Origin: JBAZOD01 sp041648955
GTDB taxonomy: Bacteria > Patescibacteriota > Patescibacteriia > Patescibacteriales > JAQTRU01
Reading direction: 5' to 3'
Length of the DNA stretch: 17,624 nt
Assembly (NCBI GenBank): GCA_041648955.1
Contig: JBAZOD010000016.1
Span: forward strand, 1 to 17,624
Under the pieces are notes generated by a model. It ran no database searches. It was not told the origin of the DNA and saw only the letters and a list, made by a program, of their open reading frames with translations. Every line of letters begins with the position of its first letter. The first letter of the stretch is position 1. Both the position numbers and the translations under genes were made by a program. Shown piece by piece: positions 5,489 to 12,359 of the stretch.

Positions 5489-6697
5489 CTACTTTAAATA
5501 TTTTTTTCCCTTCAATTTATCAGGCAAGTATTCTTGTTTTTCTTTATAATTAAAATCTGGTGAATATTTATAATTTTTACCATAACCCAAATTTTTCATC
5601 AAATCTGTAGGCGCATTGCGAATATGAAGCGGAACAGGTAAATTTCCATATTCCTTTATATCTTTAGCTACTCTTCCATAGGCCATATATAGATCATTAG
5701 ATTTTTCGCATTTAGCCATATAAACCACGGCTTGGGCAAGTATAACGTTGCATTCCGGCATCCCTATGAAATGACAGGCATTGTAGGCCGCTACCGCTTG
5801 TTCTAGAGCACGAGAATTAGCTAAGCCGATATCTTCACTGGCAAAACGAACTAAACGACGCGCTACGTAAAGAGGGTCTTCTCCGGCTTCTAACATTCGA
5901 GCCAGCCAATAAAGAGCGGCGTTCGGATCTGAACCGCGCATTGATTTATGCAAAGCCGAAATTATATTATAATGTTCTTCCCCATTTTTATCATAAAAAA
6001 GATAAGATTTTTGAAAAGCCTCTTTAATTATTTCAAAGGTAATTTTTTTACTTATTGAACTAGCATATTCCAAAACATTCAGGGCAACGCGGGCATCGCC
6101 GTTGCTCATTTGAGCTAAAACATCTATTGATTTTTTATCCATTTTAATTCCCAAATTTCCTAAACCATCTTTTTTATCTTTCAGGGCTCGACCGATAATT
6201 TTTATTATGTTATCACTGCCTAACTGCTTAAGGACTAAAACCCGGCAACGAGAGAGCAAAGCTCCCCGCACTTCAAAACTTGGATTCTCGGTAGTAGCGC
6301 CAATTAAAACAACCGTCCCTCTTTCAATATGCGGCAGAAGCGCGTCCTGCTGAGCTTTGTTCCAACGATGAATTTCGTCAATAAATAAAATTGTATTTCT
6401 GCCCAATCTTTTATTTTCTTCTGCTCGGACAACCACTTCCTTCAAATCCTTCACGCCGCTAGTAACAGCGCTAAATTTAACAAATTCTGATTTTGTTTGT
6501 TTGGCGATAATAAAAGCCAGAGTGGTCTTTCCTGATCCGGGCGGACCCCAAAGAATTATTGAAGGCAGGCGATCGTTGGCAATCGCTTGCCGCAGTAATT
6601 TTCCCTCTCCCACGATTTCGTCTTGGCCCAAAAAATCTTCTAATTTTTCCGGCCTGATTCGATCAGCTAAAGGCGTATTTTTATTAAAACTTATCAT
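5489..6697 (-). CDS. rarA: Replication-associated recombination protein A (RarA/MgsA), AAA+ ATPase
   Basis: This 402-residue protein has the full RarA layout. The AAA+ core has Walker A GPPGSGKT (51-58), Walker B LFIDEIHR (104-111), sensor 1 GATTENPSF (133-141), an arginine finger in LLSRCR (Arg150) and sensor 2 GDARVALN (200-207). The C-terminal MgsA oligomerisation region carries family hallmarks: SMRGSDPNAALYWLARM (252-268), EDIGLA (288-293) and LPVPLHIRNAPTDLM (353-367). It acts at stalled replication forks with SSB and RecA-type partners. The upstream sequence TTGAAT-17 nt-TAAGGT ends 6 nt before the ATG, a weak promoter that would give an almost leaderless mRNA. Confidence 0.97.
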   Translation of the reverse strand: MISFNKNTPLADRIRPEKLEDFLGQDEIVGEGKLLRQAIANDRLPSIILWGPPGSGKTTLAFIIAKQTKSEFVKFSAVTSGVKDLKEVVVRAEENKRLGRNTILFIDEIHRWNKAQQDALLPHIERGTVVLIGATTENPSFEVRGALLSRCRVLVLKQLGSDNIIKIIGRALKDKKDGLGNLGIKMDKKSIDVLAQMSNGDARVALNVLEYASSISKKITFEIIKEAFQKSYLFYDKNGEEHYNIISALHKSMRGSDPNAALYWLARMLEAGEDPLYVARRLVRFASEDIGLANSRALEQAVAAYNACHFIGMPECNVILAQAVVYMAKCEKSNDLYMAYGRVAKDIKEYGNLPVPLHIRNAPTDLMKNLGYGKNYKYSPDFNYKEKQEYLPDKLKGKKYLK

Positions 6698-6785
6698 AGC
6701 TTAACCTTAGCAAAAAACCAAGTAAAATTCAATAAAAAAACGCCAGACATTATGCCCAACGGTTGTTATTGCGAGAATTATTTTT

Positions 6786-6914
6786 CCTGTCATCCTGAAT
6801 CCCGAAGCTTCGGGATGAAGGATCCCGTGGCTTTTTTATCAACTATTATTTATAAACAGTTCATTGTTCTCGGGATTCTTCGCCCCGCTTGCGAGCGGGA
6901 CTCAGAATGACAGG
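6786..6914. repeat. MITE-like palindromic repeat element
   Basis: This 129-bp non-coding element lies between rarA and uppS. Its ends are imperfect inverted repeats: CCTGTCATCCTGAATCCCG at the left, and CCTGTCATTCTGAGTCCCG as the reverse complement of the right end, 17 of 19 identical. Two internal hairpins occur: the 18-bp palindrome ATCCCGAAGCTTCGGGAT (6799-6816) and CCCGCT-TGCG-AGCGGG (6884-6899). The 12-mer TGTCATTCTGAG recurs at 17309-17320. No ORF is seen, so it resembles a non-autonomous transposable or REP-type element. The rest of the 6698-6919 gap holds only AT-rich sequence. Confidence 0.75.
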
Positions 6915-6919
6915 GTATT

Positions 6920-7636
6920 TTATTTTTGTTCTCCGTCTCCCCCAAATCTTCTTTTCCGGCTAGCATATTCTTCCAGAATCAAGTCAACATCACTTTCTTC
7001 AAACTCGGGCCAATATTTTTCCAGAAAAAACAATTCACTATAAGCGCCTTGCCAAAGCTCAAAGCCGGAAAGACGCTGTTCCCCAGAGGTTCGCACGATT
7101 ATATCTGGGTCTGGCAGATCGCCATTGTATAAATATTTTTTTACCATTCCCTCGTGGACTTGTTCTACCTCCACTTTATTTTTTATCATTTTTCGTATGG
7201 CGTCTATTATTTCGGCTCGACCGCCATAGTTGAGACAAATATTCAAAATTCCTTTCGTATTATCTTTTGTCTTATTTATAGCGCCCAAACAGCTTTCCGG
7301 TAAATCTCCGGGCAATTCATCTATTCTGCCGCTAATTAAAATCTTATATCCCCTTTTATTAATTTCTTCAGTTTCTTCATCTATTGTTTTTTTCAAAAGC
7401 TTCATCAGATAATTAACTTCTTCCTGGCTGCGATTCCAATTTTCCGTGGAAAAAGCAAAAATTGACAAAACTTTCACTCCCCGCAAAAAAAACCATTCCG
7501 GCGCCTTGCGCATTTTTTCATAACCAGCTGAATGCCCCTCAAACGACGGCAAATTTCTTTCCTGCGCCCAGCGTCGATTGCCATCTATAATAATACCAAC
7601 ATGCTCGGGAATATTTGTTTTAATTACTTTTTCCAT
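6920..7636 (-). CDS. uppS: Isoprenyl transferase (undecaprenyl diphosphate synthase family)
   Basis: This 238-residue cis-prenyltransferase adds isopentenyl units to an allylic diphosphate to make the C55-type lipid carrier used in peptidoglycan and surface glycan assembly. Conserved regions are all present: HVGIIIDGNRRWA (12-24) with catalytic Asp18, AFSTENWNR (61-69), LNYGGRAEI (135-143), and the diphosphate-binding IIVRTSGEQRLSGFELWQGAYSEL (split: 179-191 and 192-202) with Arg182 and Arg188, then RRFGG at the end. The usual bacterial DGNGRWA reads DGNRRWA here, a variant known in archaeal and eukaryotic enzymes and some bacteria. It is the last gene of the five-gene minus-strand cluster and ends 5 bp from the palindromic element. 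Confidence 0.96.
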   Translation of the reverse strand: MEKVIKTNIPEHVGIIIDGNRRWAQERNLPSFEGHSAGYEKMRKAPEWFFLRGVKVLSIFAFSTENWNRSQEEVNYLMKLLKKTIDEETEEINKRGYKILISGRIDELPGDLPESCLGAINKTKDNTKGILNICLNYGGRAEIIDAIRKMIKNKVEVEQVHEGMVKKYLYNGDLPDPDIIVRTSGEQRLSGFELWQGAYSELFFLEKYWPEFEESDVDLILEEYASRKRRFGGDGEQK

Positions 7637-7660
7637 ATTTCAAAAAATTATAAATTTTAA

Positions 7661-8296
7661 CTACCAAGGAAAAACGCGACCGGTTTTCATATGTCTATAA
7701 ACACCCAGTAAAAAAAACGACCCGATAAAAGAAGAAATACTAACTAAAAAAAATAAAAGCGTAAAACCAAAATAGAAAGCTAAAAATCCACCACAGGAAG
7801 CAGTTAAAGCTGCCCCCAAATCGACTAACGTCTGGCGAACCCCCCATTCAATTCCTTCATGTTTTTTATCAATGTGGCGGGTAAAAATCGCCAGCCAAGA
7901 AGGGATAGTCGCCGCCGTGGACAATCCATAAAAAAATTGAACGATATATAATTCAATAGGTGTATTTATTAATAAATACCACAAGGGTATTATACTATAG
8001 ATTATACTACCAATAAAAAGAACCCAGAAATCGTCCTTTTCTCCTTTTATTTTGTCAATTAAACTGGCAGCCGGAATTTGTATAATACTTTTAGTAAACA
8101 AAAAAATAGCCTCAGCAATACCAACAACAGCTAGAGTCCCGCCCTCAATACCATCAACAATAAACACGGCGAATACTGGCGTAACCAAGCCGAAGCCACC
8201 AATAATTATAACATCGGAAATGGTTAAAAACTTGATAACTGAATTAACCTTTCTGAAGGTTAAATAATCTCTCCAGTGTGTTTTATCGTAAAACAT
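7661..8296 (-). CDS. Half-size MFS-like membrane protein (six TM)
   Basis: This 211-residue protein has six hydrophobic segments at about 21-47, 54-78, 90-110, 113-138, 155-175 and 177-199. Between TM2 and TM3, SLIDKIKGEKDDFW (78-91) resembles the MFS motif A loop (GxxxDrxGrrk), which suggests one N-terminal half of a major facilitator. Full MFS proteins have 12 segments and about 400 residues. There is no second half in any frame nearby, since uppS begins 24 bp downstream. It may act as a homodimer or be a degenerate transporter; the substrate is unknown. It lies 5 bp after the DUF167 gene, within the same operon. Confidence 0.75.
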   Translation of the reverse strand: MFYDKTHWRDYLTFRKVNSVIKFLTISDVIIIGGFGLVTPVFAVFIVDGIEGGTLAVVGIAEAIFLFTKSIIQIPAASLIDKIKGEKDDFWVLFIGSIIYSIIPLWYLLINTPIELYIVQFFYGLSTAATIPSWLAIFTRHIDKKHEGIEWGVRQTLVDLGAALTASCGGFLAFYFGFTLLFFLVSISSFIGSFFLLGVYRHMKTGRVFPW

Positions 8297-8301
8297 ATAT
8301 T

Positions 8302-8568
8302 TTAACCTGTTATTTTAACTAATTTTAATTTATCTCCAGCTCCGCTTATTATACTTGCGCATCCCTTTTTCAAACCAAATTCTTTTGCCAGAAAACCAAT
8401 CAATTCTTGATTTGCCTTGCCTTTCACTGCCGGAGCGGCGATATTAATTTTCATAGTTCCATCGGCCATTATTTCTCTAACTTCAGTTTTAGCTGCTCCT
8501 GGTCTGGATTTGATTCTTAGATACAAAAAACCATCTTTCTTTAATTTTTTTTGGAATTCGGAGAACAT
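8302..8568 (-). CDS. DUF167/YggU family (UPF0235) protein
   Basis: This 88-residue protein covers the whole family fold. Signatures: LRIKSRPGAAKTEV (17-30) for the first strand and its loop, and the core IAAPAVKGKANQELIGFL (43-60) containing the APaxGkAN pattern, followed by FGLKKGCASIISGAGDKLKLVKI (split: 64-75, 76-87). The family is widespread in bacteria, archaea and eukaryotes, but its biochemical role is not established. The gene is closely packed between its neighbours (5 bp gaps on both sides), so it is very probably translated from the shared mRNA. Confidence 0.93.
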   Translation of the reverse strand: MFSEFQKKLKKDGFLYLRIKSRPGAAKTEVREIMADGTMKINIAAPAVKGKANQELIGFLAKEFGLKKGCASIISGAGDKLKLVKITG

Positions 8569-8573
8569 AAAAA

Positions 8574-9194
8574 TTATTTGATAGTAAAAGTCTGCGCTAT
8601 TCTATCAAATTCTTCTCTATTCTTTTCCCAATCCATCGCTCCAGAATTAAAAGACATATTCCAAATATCATCATCTTTGCCCTTAATCAAGAAAATGAGA
8701 ACTTTAAAATTGGCTCCCTGCTGATTTAAGTCTGCTTCAAGTTTATAAGCGTCATTGGCATTAATTTTTATATTTTCTTCTGGAGTAAAAACGATATTAG
8801 GAGCAAACTCTTTCACCATATTTTTAATATAAGCAGAATATTCTTCGATGGTTTTTTCCTTCAAAGTATCATAGGAAACCGAATAATAACTTCTGAAATT
8901 TATATTTTGCAACGCCGGATCGCTTACTTCCTCCCCGGCATTTACTACCATAGCGGAAACTCCCGTAGGCGCCGCCACCTCTTTCCAGCCCATTGGGATC
9001 AAAACGGAAAATCCTCCTCTTTCTAATACTTCATCTTGTCTAGCTGCTCCCTGAAAAATATCATCGCTTCCTTCATTAAATTGAGCTGTTTTCTCGTTCC
9101 CATCATATCCACCTCGCCCCAAAAACCAGCCAATCCCCAAGCCAACAACCAGGATAACGATGAAAATTAAAATAATGGTGAGATTTTTTTTCAT
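8574..9194 (-). CDS. Membrane-anchored PsbP/DUF1795-like protein
   Basis: This 206-residue protein has one N-terminal membrane segment (about 5-25, after MKKN) and no lipobox Cys, so it is likely an uncleaved anchor with the rest outside the membrane. After a polar linker (28-58), the extracellular domain opens with GGFSVLIPMGWKEV (60-73) and closes with DDIWNMSFNS (175-184) and EEFDRIAQTFTIK (194-206). These are characteristic of the PsbP/DcrB/DUF1795 fold, in which a curved sheet packs against helices. Such domains are common, poorly characterised surface proteins. It sits 17 bp after the phosphodiester glycosidase gene, which suggests shared expression at the envelope. Confidence 0.72.
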   Translation of the reverse strand: MKKNLTIILIFIVILVVGLGIGWFLGRGGYDGNEKTAQFNEGSDDIFQGAARQDEVLERGGFSVLIPMGWKEVAAPTGVSAMVVNAGEEVSDPALQNINFRSYYSVSYDTLKEKTIEEYSAYIKNMVKEFAPNIVFTPEENIKINANDAYKLEADLNQQGANFKVLIFLIKGKDDDIWNMSFNSGAMDWEKNREEFDRIAQTFTIK

Positions 9195-9211
9195 AATATG
9201 GAAATTAATAA

Positions 9212-10423
9212 TTATTTTCTAAAGATAATAGCATTAGGCACATTTCTTCCGGGGCCGATCATGTATTCATCATTATAAAACAGGGCCGAAGAAGAACCTC
9301 CATCCAAATTTAAAGCATACTCCATGTTCATCGCCTGCATAATTTCCGCTAAATCCGGAACAGTCGCGGATCTGGCGACAACCAGATAGATTCTTCCTTC
9401 TTTATAGGCGATAGCGTTACGCAGGGCTTTTACCTCCAGTTGCGATTTGTCGACTTCCCAATCTATCAATAAATTCTGGTTGTTCTCAATCAGACGCGGT
9501 TTATTACCGAGAGCAGCCTGCAGTTTCACTCCATATTTTTCTTCAAAACTCTTCACTCCGACGAATTCCCTGCTATCTTTAAAATAATAAAATTTATTGT
9601 TTTCGTCAAAGGCCATGATCGGTCCGGTTGTCCAATATTTTAACTGGTCTTCATTTATTAATTTTCCCAAACGAGAATTATAAACTGGAAAAAAATAATA
9701 ATTAGCCGCTCCACAGCCGCTGCCAGAGCAGAAATAAGTGGCATTAACTCCGGCAAAACCTTTATTCTCAATAATATATTTAATAAGCGGCTTGGCCTGA
9801 CAATTGCTGTCGCAATCTTCATTGTCGGCTGTATCAGTGATAATTTCCAGATTCGGATCAGATAAATCTATTTCTACCACATCTATAGCAAAACTGCCGC
9901 TAGGCGTGGTAATATTTTTCTTGAACTCATAACTGCTATACTGGTCTATAGATTCATTATAACCCAGCTTATGAATTCCCGCCAAATTTTCCCTACTTAT
10001 CCCCAAAGAAAGCTCTCTCATGATTTTAAAAGCATCAGCCGGACGGCCGAGATAATATTTCTTTAAATCCAAGGGATTTATATACCAAGCCTCGCCGTTC
10101 TTTTCTGTTTGTAAAATTATTCTGCCGGAAAGTCTTTTGGCTAAATCAACATCACCCGCCACCGGCATTCCGGCTTGAGCGATTTTTTGAAAATTTTCTT
10201 CAGAAATGCCAAGCCCCAATTCTCTCATCACGGCAAAAGCATCGGTCGGACGGCCAAGATAATACCTTTTATTATTTTCCGGATAAACATACCAAGCCTC
10301 CCCGTTTCCTTCCACATTTAATAAAATTCGGCCTGATAATTCTTCGGCCAGATTGGCCGCTCGCGAAGAGAAAACGGGAAACAAAAAAGAAAATAAAATG
10401 ATTATAATTATTTTTTTCAGCAT
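9212..10423 (-). CDS. Secreted phosphodiester glycosidase (NAGPA-like) with two N-terminal wall repeats
   Basis: This 403-residue protein has a signal peptide (1-22, hydrophobic IIIIILFSFLFPVF then SSRAA). Two tandem repeats follow (about 25-81 and 94-150), each with SGRI, NGEAWY, YYLGRP, DAF and MREL.LGIS. From memory, this repeat is common in secreted CPR proteins and may bind the cell wall. The C-terminal domain (about 170-403) is NAGPA-type: it starts with FAIDVVEIDLS and ends with the family signature NLDGGSSSALFYN (372-384). Four cysteines (204, 208, 232, 237) lie in an insert and could form disulfides. The family hydrolyses phosphodiester-linked sugars such as GlcNAc-1-phosphate caps; the real substrate is unknown. 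It leads the five-gene operon and is preceded by an extended -10 element that ends only 6 nt before the ATG. Confidence 0.9.
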   Translation of the reverse strand: MLKKIIIIILFSFLFPVFSSRAANLAEELSGRILLNVEGNGEAWYVYPENNKRYYLGRPTDAFAVMRELGLGISEENFQKIAQAGMPVAGDVDLAKRLSGRIILQTEKNGEAWYINPLDLKKYYLGRPADAFKIMRELSLGISRENLAGIHKLGYNESIDQYSSYEFKKNITTPSGSFAIDVVEIDLSDPNLEIITDTADNEDCDSNCQAKPLIKYIIENKGFAGVNATYFCSGSGCGAANYYFFPVYNSRLGKLINEDQLKYWTTGPIMAFDENNKFYYFKDSREFVGVKSFEEKYGVKLQAALGNKPRLIENNQNLLIDWEVDKSQLEVKALRNAIAYKEGRIYLVVARSATVPDLAEIMQAMNMEYALNLDGGSSSALFYNDEYMIGPGRNVPNAIIFRK

Positions 10424-10429
10424 ACTATA

Positions 10430-10438
10430 ATTATAGCA
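10430..10438 (-). promoter_or_regulatory. Extended -10 promoter for the glycosidase-uppS operon
   Basis: On the minus strand TGCTATAAT (10438 to 10430) is a perfect extended -10. The ATG at 10423 is 7 nt from its end, where transcription would begin, so the mRNA is predicted to be leaderless or nearly so. No convincing -35 is seen, as is usual for extended -10 promoters. Confidence 0.65.
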
Positions 10439-10473
10439 TAAATTCTTTTTTTATTTTTATCTATTTAATAATA

Positions 10474-10502
10474 TTGACTTTTATATAAAATTATGATATA
10501 AT
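10474..10502 (+). promoter_or_regulatory. Sigma70-type promoter for the GC-richer membrane gene
   Basis: TTGACT (10474-10479) and a perfect TATAAT (10497-10502) are spaced by 17 nt. The predicted start near 10509 gives a leader of about 70 nt. It runs divergently from the extended -10 at 10430-10438, and the two -10 elements are about 60 bp apart. Confidence 0.8.
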
Positions 10503-10579
10503 TTAAAGTTAATGTTCATTACATTTTTTATAGATAAAATCGGCGAAAAACCGGAAAAACCAACAAAAGGAGGAGTTTC

Positions 10580-11731
10580 ATGCATCGAGACGAGTATTAT
10601 TACCTCAATTCCGGAGGAAACACAGGGCTTGGCCTGTTTTTCGGCTATGTTCTATGGGCCACCTTCATACTGGCCGGTCCTTCCGATCATCCGGAATGTA
10701 TGGCAGCAAGAAGTGGGGCAATCATCTATCTGATCCTCGGGCTGACTTTTTTAGCCGTCAAAATCGCTTCCGCGATAAGAAGCGGTAAAACAACGCTGGC
10801 GCAGGAAGTCGTATTCGGGTTCAAAGGGGGCGAAGTTTTTGCCGAGCTTCTCATATGGCCAATCATCGCTCTGATTTTCATTTTCCGCGATTCCTATCAG
10901 ATTTCCTTCAAACGCCAGTACTACGACTGGTACTGGCAGAATTTGAAATCCGAACGGCAAGGCATCCACGTGGCAACAGTGAACGAATGGACGGATGCGG
11001 AAACGACCAGACTCGCTAAGAAGGCTGACGAACAAGGAAGAATAATAGCGGAAACCGCCAAACCGGCTCTCCGTGTCGCGACCGTTGGTGCAACGGCAGT
11101 GGCCATATCCACCTCTTCGGCTTATCCGCAAGAGGCGAAAAAATCCGAGACGACCGAGGTTCATACGACAATATCCAGCGACCGAGCTGGAGATCGTGTA
11201 ACCACTATGGACGCCACTCGAAAAAAATCCGGTCTTAAACTCGGACTTTATGTTGTAAACCGAGCGGCGGCGCCAACTAACGGCGACACCAGCACTTCGT
11301 TCTTTGGACCGGGAATCACGGTTCCGCCGTGGAAAGGCGTGAGCGCAACCCTGATCATCGGCCCCCAGTTTAACTGGAAAAATGAGGGGAAACTCGCCAC
11401 CGTCAAGACTTATTGCAACCTTTCTGGAAAATTTGGAAAATTTTCCATATTTTCCAACAACTGGTTCGGATATGGGGTGGAGCAGCGAAGAATCACTGGT
11501 TCGCGCCATACCCAAAGCATCGGGATCCCTGACTTACCCTGGTTACAGCCAAGTCTGGAAGAACTCCATGTTCGAGGAGTGGGATTGACCGAACTTTACA
11601 CTGGTCTGAAGATCAGCTTCGGCCAGTGGCTCGGAAAAAACAGTTTCTTCAGCAAAGCCTCGCTCTTTCCCTACTACAACTGGGTGAAGGGTAGAAAACG
11701 CTTTGATATGAGATTACAACTAGTATTTTGA
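10580..11731 (+). CDS. Unrecognised membrane protein with possible C-terminal beta-barrel-like domain
   Basis: This 383-residue product belongs to no family I recognise. N-terminally there are two or three hydrophobic segments (about 16-33, 46-64, 84-103). A charged helical stretch follows (104-160), then an internal signal-peptide-like segment ALRVATVGATAVAIS ending in SSAYPQEA (163-186), a Ser/Thr-rich linker (187-215), and a C-terminal region (216-383) of alternating aromatic and polar strands that ends MRLQLVF, like the terminal Phe strand of outer-membrane proteins. The start is set by a very strong Shine-Dalgarno, AAAGGAGGA, 5 nt before ATG 10580; nearly all neighbours lack one. Codon use and GC content are clearly higher than in neighbouring genes, which suggests recent transfer or a specially expressed gene. 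It has its own promoter and terminator. Long antisense frames across it are composition artefacts. Confidence 0.8.
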   Translation: MHRDEYYYLNSGGNTGLGLFFGYVLWATFILAGPSDHPECMAARSGAIIYLILGLTFLAVKIASAIRSGKTTLAQEVVFGFKGGEVFAELLIWPIIALIFIFRDSYQISFKRQYYDWYWQNLKSERQGIHVATVNEWTDAETTRLAKKADEQGRIIAETAKPALRVATVGATAVAISTSSAYPQEAKKSETTEVHTTISSDRAGDRVTTMDATRKKSGLKLGLYVVNRAAAPTNGDTSTSFFGPGITVPPWKGVSATLIIGPQFNWKNEGKLATVKTYCNLSGKFGKFSIFSNNWFGYGVEQRRITGSRHTQSIGIPDLPWLQPSLEELHVRGVGLTELYTGLKISFGQWLGKNSFFSKASLFPYYNWVKGRKRFDMRLQLVF

Positions 11732-11750
11732 TGGTTTTTACCATCAAAAA

Positions 11751-11776
11751 AACGGTACAGAAATGTGCCGTTTTTT
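11751..11776. terminator. Bidirectional Rho-independent terminator
   Basis: AACGGTACA (11751-11759) and TGTGCCGTT (11764-11772) form a 9-bp stem with one G-T wobble and a GAAA loop, followed by TTTTTT in total. An A-run precedes the stem, so on the minus strand it also has a T-tail and can end the tRNA-Pro transcript. A second small hairpin, GATGGT-TTTT-ACCATC (11730-11745), overlaps the stop codon. Confidence 0.88.
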
Positions 11777-11784
11777 AATTGCCG

Positions 11785-11855
11785 TCGGGCTGCGCGGAAT
11801 TGAACCGCGATTACACGCACCCGAAGCGTGCGTAATACCACTATACCACAGCCCG
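11785..11855 (-). tRNA. tRNA-Pro (anticodon CGG)
   Basis: The cloverleaf folds on the minus strand: acceptor CGGGCTG / CAGCCCG with discriminator A, D-arm GTAT...TTAC, anticodon stem CACGC / GCGTG with loop TTCGGGT, and T-arm CGCGG-TTCAATT-CCGCG. Anticodon CGG reads Pro codon CCG. The C1-G72 first pair and G37 fit proline tRNAs. The 3' CCA is not encoded (CGG follows the discriminator), so a CCA-adding enzyme is required. Confidence 0.95.
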
Positions 11856-11873
11856 CAAAATAAATTTTCAATT

Positions 11874-12221
11874 TTATTTTTTTATCAAATCATCTCTTTT
11901 TAAAATCTTCTTTACAACTACATACAAAATCACCATAACAATTACAAATGTCAGAGAAGAGCTAATAATTGAACCAATATCAAATCTGGCGCCGGCGATA
12001 AAAAAAGCTAAGTTAGAAAATTTATCTCCCGGGACTATTAAATCAATAAAGGGGGTAAATAAGCCTTTAACAATTGAATCAATTAAATCTTTTGAAGTTT
12101 GAGCAACGATAACGCCAATTGCCAAACCGATTACCGAATATTCTTTTAAAAATTCAAGTAAATCTTTAGCAAAACTTTTCTTTTTTTCTGTTGAAATTTC
12201 CTGTTTTTTTTCTTGTTCCAT
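11874..12221 (-). CDS. mscL: Large-conductance mechanosensitive channel (MscL family)
   Basis: This 115-residue protein is close to the usual 120-150. After a charged N-terminal helix (1-20), EFLKEYSVIGLAIGVIVAQ (23-41) matches the MscL opening (EFkeFa.rGNviDLAvGviiG), with TM1 at about 28-52 and a SIVKGLFTPFIDLI segment corresponding to the conserved vndiimPplg region. TM2 spans about 83-105 and is followed by a Lys-rich cytoplasmic end (KKILKRDD). The periplasmic loop between the helices is short. The protein forms a pentameric pore that opens under membrane tension to release osmolytes during hypo-osmotic shock. The usual Gly-Asn of the TM1 start is changed, so it is a divergent member. 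It lies between two tRNA genes on the same strand. Confidence 0.87.
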   Translation of the reverse strand: MEQEKKQEISTEKKKSFAKDLLEFLKEYSVIGLAIGVIVAQTSKDLIDSIVKGLFTPFIDLIVPGDKFSNLAFFIAGARFDIGSIISSSLTFVIVMVILYVVVKKILKRDDLIKK

Positions 12222-12273
12222 ATTTTTATATGATTACAAATTTACAATATAATATAAATAATTTAAAGCGAAG

Positions 12274-12347
12274 TGGTGGACTCGGCGAGAATCGAACTCG
12301 CGCCTCCGCAATGCGAATGCGGCGTTTTACCACTTAACCACGAGCCC
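12274..12347 (-). tRNA. tRNA-Ala (anticodon CGC)
   Basis: The minus-strand cloverleaf has acceptor GGGCTCG / CGAGTCC, which includes the G3-U70 wobble that is the alanine identity element. D-arm is GTTA...AAAC, anticodon stem CCGCA / TGCGG with loop TTCGCAT, T-arm GCGAG-TTCGATT-CTCGC, and discriminator A. Anticodon CGC reads Ala codon GCG. CCA follows directly and may be encoded (12274-12276). Confidence 0.95.
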
Positions 12348-12359
12348 CGGAAACTGCCG

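Noticed and set aside
10751..11515. Long minus-strand open frame (254 codons) opposite the GC-richer gene
   Set aside because: It is the complement of a gene with strong promoter, Shine-Dalgarno and terminator, its product is Arg/Ser-rich without family features, and it is explained by composition.
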